From Gammaproteobacteria bacterium (GTDB taxonomy: Bacteria > Pseudomonadota > Gammaproteobacteria > JAJPIJ01), in contig JAJPIJ010000052.1 of NCBI GenBank assembly GCA_021324815.1, forward strand, positions 1-55,412: a stretch of DNA of 55,412 nt, written 5' to 3'. The notes under the pieces were generated by a model. The model searched no databases, was not told where the DNA came from, and saw only the letters and a program-made list of their open reading frames with translations. This document shows positions 48,628-55,412 of the stretch, one piece after another. Each line of letters opens with the position of its first letter. The first letter of the stretch is position 1. The translations under genes were made by a program, and so were the position numbers.

Positions 48628-49272
48628 ATGCAAACGGTCGCCGTCATCGACTACGGCATGAGCAATCTGCGTTCCGTGGCCAAGGCCCTGGAATTTGCCG
48701 CCGAAGGCAGATCTCGAATTGTCGTCAGCGGCAGGCCCGAGGTCGTCCTGGAGGCGGATCGCGTGGTGTTCCCGGGCCAGGGCGCCATCGGCACCTGCAT
48801 GCGCAACCTGCGCGATCAAGCCCTCGTGGAGGCGGTGAGCGAGGCGATCTGCGCCAAACCCTTCCTGGGCATCTGCCTTGGATTGCAATCGTTGATGGAG
48901 GCGAGCGATGAGGACGGCGGGCAGCAGGGACTGGGCGTGTTGCGCGGCCGCGTCGTGCGCTTTCCGCGGATGCTGACGGACGCGCGCGGCGCGCGGCTCA
49001 AGGTGCCGCACATGGGCTGGAACCAGGTGGCGCAGGTGAAACCGCACCCGCTGTGGTCCGGCATCGCGCCGGGCGCCTATTTCTATTTCGTGCACAGTTA
49101 TTACGTCCGGCCGCGGGATGAAGGCGTCATCGCCGGCACGACGGAATATGGCGTGAACTTCGTTTCCGCGGTGGCCCGCGATAATTACTTCGCCACCCAG
49201 TTTCACCCCGAGAAGAGCGCGAAGACCGGAATCACGCTGCTCAGGAATTTCCTTGCCTGGGGCGGAGGTTGA
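48628..49272 (+). CDS. hisH: Imidazole glycerol phosphate synthase glutaminase subunit HisH
   Basis: A 214-residue class I glutamine amidotransferase that supplies ammonia to HisF. The nucleophile cysteine is in PFLGICLGLQSLMEAS, the oxyanion region is VVFPGQGAIGTCM, and the His/Glu pair of the triad is in FATQFHPEKSAKTG. Its partner hisF is about 16 kb upstream in this window rather than adjacent. The stop TGA directly abuts the purD stop (TGATCA at 49270-49275). Confidence 0.96.
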   Translation: MQTVAVIDYGMSNLRSVAKALEFAAEGRSRIVVSGRPEVVLEADRVVFPGQGAIGTCMRNLRDQALVEAVSEAICAKPFLGICLGLQSLMEASDEDGGQQGLGVLRGRVVRFPRMLTDARGARLKVPHMGWNQVAQVKPHPLWSGIAPGAYFYFVHSYYVRPRDEGVIAGTTEYGVNFVSAVARDNYFATQFHPEKSAKTGITLLRNFLAWGGG

Positions 49273-50559
49273 TCACCCGGCAGCCTCGCGGCTGACGGCG
49301 CGATGGCCGATGTCGCGCCGGAAGTGCATGCCGGGCCAGTGGATTCCCGCGATCCGTTCATAGGCGCGCTGCCGGGCCTGGTGGATGTTGTCGCCCAGCG
49401 CGCCGACGCAGAGCACGCGGCCGCCGGCCGTGACCACCGCGCCGTCCTTCAACGCCGTGCCGGCATGAAAGACCTTCACGTGCTCCTTCGCGGCATCGAG
49501 GCCGCTGATCGTATCCCCCCGCCGCGCCTCGCCGGGATAGCCGCCGGCGGCGAGCACCACCCCCAGCGCCACCCGCGGGTCCCACTCGCATTCCGCGCCG
49601 TCCAGTTTTTTATCGAGCGCGGCCTCGCACAGCGCCACCAGATCGGATTGCAGACGCATCAGAATCGGCTGCGTCTCCGGATCACCCAGCCGGCAGTTGA
49701 ACTCGAGCACGCGGGGCGCGCCATCGGGGGAAATCATGAGCCCGGCGTAAAGAAACCCGGTGTAGGGGCAGCCCTCGGCCGCCATGCCGCGCAGCGCGGG
49801 CTCGATCACCTCGCGCACGACGCGCTCGTGCACGGCGGGCGTCACCACCGGCGCGGGCGAATAGGCGCCCATGCCGCCGGTGTTGGGACCGCGATCGCCG
49901 TCCAGCAGCGCCTTGTGATCCTGGGAGGACGCCAGCGGCAGGTGATGCGCGCCGTCGGCCATGACGATGAAACTGGCCTCCTCGCCGTGCAGGAATTCCT
50001 CGATGACCACCTGCGAGCCGGCCTGTCCGAAGACGTGGGCGTCCAGCATGTCGCGCACCGCCTGCTCAGCCTGCATCGCCGTGCGCGCGATGATGACGCC
50101 CTTGCCCGCCGCCAGCCCATCGGCCTTGATGACCACGGGCGGCGTCTGCTGCCGCAGATAGGCACAGGCGGCATGCAGATCGGTGAAGGTCTCATATTGC
50201 GCCGTGGGAATGCGATGGCGCGACAGAAAATCCTTGGCGTACGCCTTCGATCCCTCCAGCCGCGCCGCCGCCCGCGCCGGCCCGAAGCAGCGCAGCCCGG
50301 CGGCGGTGAATTGATCGACGATGCCGGCGACCAATGGCGCCTCCGGCCCGACGATGGTCAACCCGATGCGTTGCTGCTGCGCGAATCGCAGCAGCGCGGG
50401 GATATCCTCCGCCGCAATGGGCACGTTTTCGACCCTGCTTTCCGCGGCGGTGCCGGCGTTGCCGGGGGCGACGTACACCCGCCCGACGCGCGCCGACTGC
50501 GCCGCCTTCCATGCCAGCGCATGCTCGCGCCCCCCGCCGCCGACAATCAAAACCTTCAT
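49273..50559 (-). CDS. purD: Phosphoribosylamine-glycine ligase PurD
   Basis: ATP-grasp ligase for step two of purine synthesis; 428 residues. ATG 50559 gives MKVLIVGGGGREHALAWKAA. The ATP-grasp core shows VVIKADGLAAGKGVIIA, the EEFLHGEEASFIVMADG segment, the family signature RFGDPETQ appears as CRLGDPETQPI, and the C-terminal domain follows. It lies downstream of purH on the same strand, 73 bp away. Confidence 0.97.
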   Translation of the reverse strand: MKVLIVGGGGREHALAWKAAQSARVGRVYVAPGNAGTAAESRVENVPIAAEDIPALLRFAQQQRIGLTIVGPEAPLVAGIVDQFTAAGLRCFGPARAAARLEGSKAYAKDFLSRHRIPTAQYETFTDLHAACAYLRQQTPPVVIKADGLAAGKGVIIARTAMQAEQAVRDMLDAHVFGQAGSQVVIEEFLHGEEASFIVMADGAHHLPLASSQDHKALLDGDRGPNTGGMGAYSPAPVVTPAVHERVVREVIEPALRGMAAEGCPYTGFLYAGLMISPDGAPRVLEFNCRLGDPETQPILMRLQSDLVALCEAALDKKLDGAECEWDPRVALGVVLAAGGYPGEARRGDTISGLDAAKEHVKVFHAGTALKDGAVVTAGGRVLCVGALGDNIHQARQRAYERIAGIHWPGMHFRRDIGHRAVSREAAG

Positions 50560-50632
50560 GTTTGCGGGCCAGGATAAAACCCGTCGAAAAGCGTCATGTG
50601 CGATGACAGCGCAATGGCTTTTCGATGGGTTT

Positions 50633-52204
50633 TCAGTGGCGGAAGTGGCGGATGCCGGTGAACACCATCGCCATGTCATGTTCATCCGCCGCGGCGATGA
50701 TTTCATTGTCGCGAATCGAGCCGCCCGGCTGGATGACGGCGGTGATGCCGGCGGCGGCGGCGGCGTCGATGCCGTCGCGGAACGGGAAGAAGGCCTCCGA
50801 GGCCATGACGGAGCCGCGCACCGGAAGGCCCGCGTCCGCGGCCTTCATGGCGGCGATCCTGGCGCTGACCACGCGGCTCATCTGCCCGGCGCCGATGCCG
50901 ATGGTGCGCGCGTCCCTCGCGTACACGATGGCGTTGGATTTGACGCAGCGGATCACGCGCCAGGCAAAGAACAGATCGCGGATCTCGCCGTCGGTGGGCG
51001 GCCGCCGGGTCACGATCCTGAGTTTGTCGAGATTCAGTTCCTGCGGCGGCGTGTCGCGATCCTGGATCAGCACGCCGCCGCTGACCCGGTGATAATCAAA
51101 CGCGGGCGCAAAGTGTGCCGCCAGCGAACCGGTTTCCAGCACGCGCACGTCGGACTTTTTGGAAAGCAAAGCCAGGGCAGCGGGTTCCACCGCCGGCGCG
51201 ACGATGACCTCCACGAACTGCCGATCGATGATGGCGCGCGCCGTGGCCTCGTCCAGCGGCCGGTTGAAGGCGATGACGCCGCCGTAGGCCGAGGTCGGAT
51301 CGGTTTGATAGGCGCGCTCATAAGCCTGCAACAGCACGGGCGCCGTGGCGACGCCGCAGGGGTTGGCGTGCTTGACAATGACGCAGACCGGCTCCTCGAA
51401 CGCCGCCGCGCAATCCAGCGCCGCGTCGGCGTCGGCGATGTTGTTGAAGGAGAGTTCCTTGCCCTGCAACTGCCGGGCCGTGGCGATGCTGCCGGCCATG
51501 GGCCTGGGCTCGCCGTAAAAGGCGGCCTTCTGGTGGGGATTCTCCCCGTATCTCAGGTCCTGTTTCTTCTCGAACTGGAGCGTGAGCACGCGGGGGAACG
51601 GCAGCCGCTCGCCGCCGGCCTCGCGGGAATCGAGGTAGTTGCTGATGGCGGCGTCATAACGCGCGGTGAGTTCGAAGGCCTTCACCGCCAGCGAGTAGCG
51701 GCTGTCCTCGCTCAAGGCGCCGCCATTGCCGGTCATTTCCTCCAGCACGGCGTGGTAGTCGGCCGGATCGACGATGACCGCGACATCATGATGGTTCTTC
51801 GCCGCCGCGCGCACCATCGCCGGCCCGCCGATGTCGATGTTCTCGACGGCCTCGGCCAGCGTGCAGCCGGGTCTGGCGACGGTCTGTTCGAAGGGGTAGA
51901 GATTCACCACCACCAGATCGATGGGCGCGATCCCGTGTTGCGCCATGGCGGCGTCATCCCGCCCGCGGCGCCCCAGAATGCCGCCGTGGATTTTGGGGTG
52001 CAGCGTCTTGACGCGTCCGTTCATGATCTCCGGGAATCCCGTATAGGAGCTGACCTCCTCCACCTTGATTCCCGCGTCCGCCAGAAGCCTGGCGGTGCCG
52101 CCGGTGGAGAGTATCTCCACCCCCAGCGACGTGAGCCCGCGGCAGAATTCCACCAGCCCGGTCTTGTCCGAGACGCTGACCAAGGCACGCCGGATCGGAT
52201 TCAT
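50633..52204 (-). CDS. purH: Bifunctional AICAR formyltransferase / IMP cyclohydrolase PurH
   Basis: Catalyses the last two steps of IMP synthesis; 523 residues. The N-terminal MGS-like cyclohydrolase has [29 protein letters not shown] and [13 protein letters not shown]. The C-terminal transformylase has [13 protein letters not shown], the KHANPCGVA loop with the catalytic Lys-His, and [18 protein letters not shown]. The start ATG 52204 overlaps the fis stop by 4 bp, so purH is translationally coupled to fis. It recycles AICAR released by HisF. Confidence 0.97.
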   Translation of the reverse strand: MNPIRRALVSVSDKTGLVEFCRGLTSLGVEILSTGGTARLLADAGIKVEEVSSYTGFPEIMNGRVKTLHPKIHGGILGRRGRDDAAMAQHGIAPIDLVVVNLYPFEQTVARPGCTLAEAVENIDIGGPAMVRAAAKNHHDVAVIVDPADYHAVLEEMTGNGGALSEDSRYSLAVKAFELTARYDAAISNYLDSREAGGERLPFPRVLTLQFEKKQDLRYGENPHQKAAFYGEPRPMAGSIATARQLQGKELSFNNIADADAALDCAAAFEEPVCVIVKHANPCGVATAPVLLQAYERAYQTDPTSAYGGVIAFNRPLDEATARAIIDRQFVEVIVAPAVEPAALALLSKKSDVRVLETGSLAAHFAPAFDYHRVSGGVLIQDRDTPPQELNLDKLRIVTRRPPTDGEIRDLFFAWRVIRCVKSNAIVYARDARTIGIGAGQMSRVVSARIAAMKAADAGLPVRGSVMASEAFFPFRDGIDAAAAAGITAVIQPGGSIRDNEIIAAADEHDMAMVFTGIRHFRH

Positions 52205-52509
52205 TCGCGCAATTCCTTCTTGCTGAGCCGGTATTTCCTGAGCTTCTTGCGCAGCGTGGCGCGGGTCAGCCCCAGCACGCCGGCGGCGCGCGTGAGATTG
52301 CAGCGCGTTTCGCGCAGCACCACCTTGAGCAGCGGCGGTTCGATCTCCGACAGCACCAGCTCGTATACTTCGCCGGCTTCGTGGCCGTCGAGCTCGCGGA
52401 AATAATTCTCGATGGAGCGGCGCACGCACTCCGACAGCGGCGGCAGCGGCCCGTCGCCCGAAGGCGCCGGCAGCGACGGCGCGCGAGCCCTGCCGCGGCG
52501 TTTCCTCAT
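52201..52509 (-). CDS. fis: DNA-binding protein Fis
   Basis: A 102-residue nucleoid protein. The C-terminal helix-turn-helix is [32 protein letters not shown], with the Gly hinge and conserved basic residues. The N-terminal 25 residues are basic and Pro-rich, slightly longer than in E. coli. It overlaps dusB upstream and purH downstream by 4 bp each, so one transcript carries dusB-fis-purH. Confidence 0.94.
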   Translation of the reverse strand: MRKRRGRARAPSLPAPSGDGPLPPLSECVRRSIENYFRELDGHEAGEVYELVLSEIEPPLLKVVLRETRCNLTRAAGVLGLTRATLRKKLRKYRLSKKELRE

Positions 52510-53489
52510 GCCGCGAGCTCCCCGCCGATGCGCGCGAAGTAGCCGCGCACGAGATCGATCTGCCGCGCGGCGGATTCCACGCGATTCACCACCTGCCAGA
52601 GCACCTGCGCGCCGGGCAGGGTCTTCAAGTACCCGCGGAGATGTTTGCGGGCGATGCGCACGCCGTCGCGTTCACCGTAGAAGTCGTGAAGATTCAGGAG
52701 GTGTTCGACCACGGTGTCGCCGATCTCGCCGTACGACGGCGGCGGCGGCCGCCGGCCGTGCGCCAGATAGTGGGCGATCTCGCGGAACAACCAGGGGTTG
52801 CCCTGCGCGCCGCGGCCGATCATGACCGCGTCGGCGCCGGTGTGGGCGAGCACGTCCCGCGCCTGTTCCGCCGTGGTGATGTCGCCGTTGGCCATCACGG
52901 GGATGCGCACGGCGGCCTTGATGTCGCGCAGGGTGTCGTACTCGGCGCGGCCGGCGTAGCCGTCGGCCCGCGTGCGGCCGTGCACCGCGAGCGCCCGCAC
53001 GCCGGCGGCCTCGGCCAGGCGGGCGATGGCGACGCCGTTGCGAAGTTCCCGCGACCAGCCGGTGCGTATTTTGAGCGTCACCGGCACCGCCACCGCGGCC
53101 ACCACCGCCTCCAGGATCCGCGCCACCCGCGGCTCGTCGCGCAGCAGGGCGGAGCCCGCGGAGACGCCGCAGACCTTCTTCGCCGGGCAGCCCATGTTGA
53201 TGTCGATGATTTGGGCGCCCTGATCCGCGTTGTAGCGCGCGAAATCGGCCAGCTGCCGTGGATCGCTGCCGGCGATCTGCACCGCCTGCGGCGCCGGTTC
53301 GCCGGAATGGTCCCGGCGGCGGCGGCTTAAGGGCGTCTCCCGCAGTTGCGGGTGGCTGCTCAGCATCTCCGAGACCGCCAGCCCCGCGCCCAGTCGGCGG
53401 CACAGCAGCCGGAATGGCCGGTCGGTGACGCCCGCCATGGGTGCCAGCACCGCGGGGGCGGCGATTGCATACGGTCCTATGTGCATCAT
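52506..53489 (-). CDS. dusB: tRNA-dihydrouridine synthase DusB
   Basis: A 327-residue FMN-dependent Dus enzyme that reduces uridine in tRNA (position 17 in E. coli). The FMN barrel begins [21 protein letters not shown]. The catalytic cysteine is in [22 protein letters not shown], and [22 protein letters not shown] and [13 protein letters not shown] complete the signature. ATG 53489 is chosen; ATG 53486 is next. The operon with fis is conserved across gammaproteobacteria. Confidence 0.96.
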   Translation of the reverse strand: MMHIGPYAIAAPAVLAPMAGVTDRPFRLLCRRLGAGLAVSEMLSSHPQLRETPLSRRRRDHSGEPAPQAVQIAGSDPRQLADFARYNADQGAQIIDINMGCPAKKVCGVSAGSALLRDEPRVARILEAVVAAVAVPVTLKIRTGWSRELRNGVAIARLAEAAGVRALAVHGRTRADGYAGRAEYDTLRDIKAAVRIPVMANGDITTAEQARDVLAHTGADAVMIGRGAQGNPWLFREIAHYLAHGRRPPPPSYGEIGDTVVEHLLNLHDFYGERDGVRIARKHLRGYLKTLPGAQVLWQVVNRVESAARQIDLVRGYFARIGGELAA

Positions 53490-53638
53490 GGGGCGGCTTT
53501 GGAGCAGGCCGGCCAAGCACCCCGGCCCTGGTTTTTATCTTTGCTGTGGAAATGATAGCGGCAAAGTGGACGCCGAGAAAGCGGCGGTTTTTGCAACGCT
53601 GCGGATGCCGCGGTGGTCTGCGGCGGTCCGGCGCCCGC

Positions 53639-54550
53639 TTATAAAAAGTTGAACTCGAAGCTGACGGCGTCCTCCGCGGCGGGCGCGGCGAGCTCCAGGA
53701 CGGCGTAAATCGACTGCGACGGCGGCATGCCGCTTTCCACCACGGTGCCCGCGGGCAGATACTCCCGCGGCAGGAAACGACGCTGGCCGATGGCCCGACC
53801 GGCCTGGTCGAACAGCACCAGACCCATCACCGGGTACGGCTGCACGAACGCCGCCTGATTCACGAAGGTGAGCTTGACCAGCAGGGCGTGCTGGAAACGC
53901 GGATGCTCGCTGATATCGCGGCTGATGATATGAATGGCGCCCAAGTCGCGCCGCGCCTCGACGGTGCAATGCAGGCGCCGGCATGCCTGCTCGATGAAAG
54001 GGCGCAATTGCGGCCAGCGCGTGAGCACTTCGTCGTATTGCCACCAGGCCAGCTGGCCGGCCAGCAGCGCCAGCAGAACCAGGGACAGGAAGGTCCAGAA
54101 CGGGGAGGTTTTGCTCCCGGCGGGCGCGGCTTCCAGCGGGAAGGGCAAATCCCCGTCCACGGGCATCGGCAGGGATTCCTCGCCGGCTTCGGGCGGCATG
54201 TCCTCATCGCCAACCTCCATACCCGCGGCTTCGACAGGCGCCCGTGACGAGCCGCTTTCCATTTCCGCCTCGTCGAAGGAGATGGAGGAGACCTCCTCCG
54301 GCGTCGTTTCAGGCGCCTCGACCGTTTTCCGGACCGGCGTGAGTCTGGGCGCGGCCGCTTCGCCGTCATCGGTATTGACGGCGATGGCCGGCGGCGGGAC
54401 GGCGCCGGCGGCACCATCGGCGTCGATCAGGTTTTCCACGGCGTCGAACTGGAGGTCACAACGGCCGCACTGCACACGCCCGTGCGCCGCCCGCAGGTGT
54501 TCAGCCAGCAGCTTGAAGGTGGCGAAGCAACGTGGACAACGAGTCATCAT
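53639..54550 (-). CDS. Zinc-ribbon DUF3426 membrane protein
   Basis: A 303-residue protein. The N-terminal MJ0042-type zinc finger has MTRCPRCFATFKLLAEHLRA and VQCGRCDLQFDAVEN, with four cysteines in two CxxC pairs. An acidic Pro/Glu linker (about 45-155) precedes one membrane helix (FWTFLSLVLLALLAGQLAWW). A periplasmic DUF3426 domain follows, with HIISRDISEHPRFQHALLVKL and YLPAGTVVESGMPPSQS. It lies between prmA and dusB, a common position. Role unknown. Confidence 0.87.
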   Translation of the reverse strand: MMTRCPRCFATFKLLAEHLRAAHGRVQCGRCDLQFDAVENLIDADGAAGAVPPPAIAVNTDDGEAAAPRLTPVRKTVEAPETTPEEVSSISFDEAEMESGSSRAPVEAAGMEVGDEDMPPEAGEESLPMPVDGDLPFPLEAAPAGSKTSPFWTFLSLVLLALLAGQLAWWQYDEVLTRWPQLRPFIEQACRRLHCTVEARRDLGAIHIISRDISEHPRFQHALLVKLTFVNQAAFVQPYPVMGLVLFDQAGRAIGQRRFLPREYLPAGTVVESGMPPSQSIYAVLELAAPAAEDAVSFEFNFL

Positions 54551-54584
54551 AAGCGGGTGCGATGTCTCCGAAAAGTCGGAAGCC

Positions 54585-55412
54585 TCAGCGCCGCCGTCCG
54601 GTCAGCATGGCCCATTCCCCCTCGAGGTGCGGCGGGTCCATGTTAAATGACGGTTCGTAGGCGGCCAAGCAGCCGCCGACTTGATCAGCGACCAGGCCGG
54701 AAAGCACCATATGGCCGCCCGTCTTGAGCAGGCCGGCGAATACCGGGGCCAGCCGCGTCAGGGGTCCGGCGAGTATGTTGGCGAGCAGGATATCGGCGTG
54801 CAGGCCTGCGGGCAGGTGATCCGGCGGCCCCGTCCACAACTCCCCGCCGATGTCATTGCGCCCGGCGTTTTCGCGCGCGGCGATCAGGCACAGCGCATCG
54901 ATGTCCACGGCGAAGGCGCGTTTCGCGCCGAGCTTCAAGGCGGCGATGGCGAGGATGCCTGAACCGCAGCCGTAATCGACGACCGTCGCGTCATGAAGCT
55001 CCGCCCCCTCGAGCCATTGCAGGCACATGGCCGTGGTGGGATGGGTGCCCGTGCCGAAGGCCATGCCGGGATCCAGACGCAGATTGACCGCCCCGGGATC
55101 GGGGGGTTCGCGCCAGCTCGGCACCACCCACAGGCGGCGGCCGAAGCGCAGCGGCTGGAAGCGGTCCATCCACAGGCGGTGCCAGTCCCGGTCCTCCAGC
55201 CGCGCCACCTCGCAGGGCGGCAGGGGCAGTGGATCCAGCGCATCCGCGACCTGAAAGAGGATGAAATCCGCGTCGGTGGCGGCGTCGAACAACGCCGTCA
55301 ACCGCGTCTGCCGCCACAAGGGCGGCGATGCCTCGATTTGATCAAAGACGCTCTCGCCGCCGCCGGAACGCAGCGTGACCGCCTGCGCGCCGAGTTCCTC
55401 CAGGATCGGCGA
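54585..55412 (-). CDS. prmA: Ribosomal protein L11 methyltransferase PrmA (5' end outside window)
   Basis: Methylates ribosomal protein L11. The frame is open to the window edge and reads SPILEELGAQAVTLRSGGGE, part of the PrmA N-terminal domain. It continues through PLWRQTRLTALFD and the substrate-binding linker to the SAM-binding domain with LDPGMAFGTGTHPTTAMCLQWLE, VVDYGCGSGILAIAALKLGA and the NILAGPL catalytic loop. 275 residues are visible; only about 20 are missing. A TTG at 55319 is not the true start. Confidence 0.95.
   Translation of the reverse strand, partial: SPILEELGAQAVTLRSGGGESVFDQIEASPPLWRQTRLTALFDAATDADFILFQVADALDPLPLPPCEVARLEDRDWHRLWMDRFQPLRFGRRLWVVPSWREPPDPGAVNLRLDPGMAFGTGTHPTTAMCLQWLEGAELHDATVVDYGCGSGILAIAALKLGAKRAFAVDIDALCLIAARENAGRNDIGGELWTGPPDHLPAGLHADILLANILAGPLTRLAPVFAGLLKTGGHMVLSGLVADQVGGCLAAYEPSFNMDPPHLEGEWAMLTGRRR

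Noticed and set aside
49270..49275. TGATCA shared by the hisH and purD stops as a special signal
   Set aside because: The two convergent genes simply abut; the palindrome is what two adjacent TGA stops produce.

Overview
This window is chromosomal DNA from a G+C-rich gammaproteobacterium, probably an uncultured lineage near the Chromatiales/Acidiferrobacterales-type orders. The order is a guess; the class is well supported by gene order. Blocks typical of that class are present: aspS-nudix / yebC-ruvCAB-ybgC-tolQRAB-pal-cpoB-queEC, kdsD-kdsC-lptCAB-rpoN-hpf-rapZ-ptsHI, DUF2782-polA, hisAFI-hisE-tatABC, and prmA-DUF3426-dusB-fis-purHD. Almost all of it is core genome. I see no rRNA, tRNA, insertion sequence, prophage or CRISPR array.

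Layout. 1-5561: end of aspS, a Nudix hydrolase, nadA, a small esterase-like protein, yebC and the Holliday-junction genes ruvC, ruvA and a doubly broken ruvB. 5558-10983: the Tol-Pal envelope-constriction operon with ybgC and cpoB. 11053-12389: queE and queC for the 7-deazaguanine (queuosine) pathway. 12409-16948: a truncated membrane-protein gene, a lytic transglycosylase with two solute-binding-type domains, the murU-amgK peptidoglycan-recycling pair and a frameshifted ppnP. 17115-18613: a secreted LPPGL-repeat protein and a patatin. 18851-22246: Kdo precursor synthesis and the lipopolysaccharide-transport genes lptC, lptA and lptB. 22401-27264: rpoN, hpf, rapZ and an HPr/enzyme I pair, without ptsN. 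27285-30941: two small conserved proteins and polA.

31140-35503 carries hisA, hisF, hisI, a SYLF-domain protein, hisE and tatABC, ending in a pair of inverted REP-like hairpins. 35598-40159 holds a TauE-type permease, DUF2905, rpiA, ilvA, a class II aldolase and a YajG-like lipoprotein. 40219-41953 is the most unusual part: two paralogous secreted EF-hand proteins and a formaldehyde-activating-enzyme homologue that seems to lack the catalytic histidine. 42102-49272 has typA, dtd, rhlE with a structured leader, an uncharacterised methyltransferase, hemF, hisB and hisH. 49273-55412 has purD, purH, fis, dusB, a zinc-ribbon DUF3426 protein and the partial prmA.

No clear novel defence or mobile system was found. 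The best leads are the EF-hand pair with the Fae-like neighbour, the AT-rich patch that covers only the TolA C-terminal domain, the structured rhlE leader, and the palindromes at the mltF-like and rpoN promoters. The ruvB and ppnP lesions may be sequence errors and should be resolved before any biological reading.
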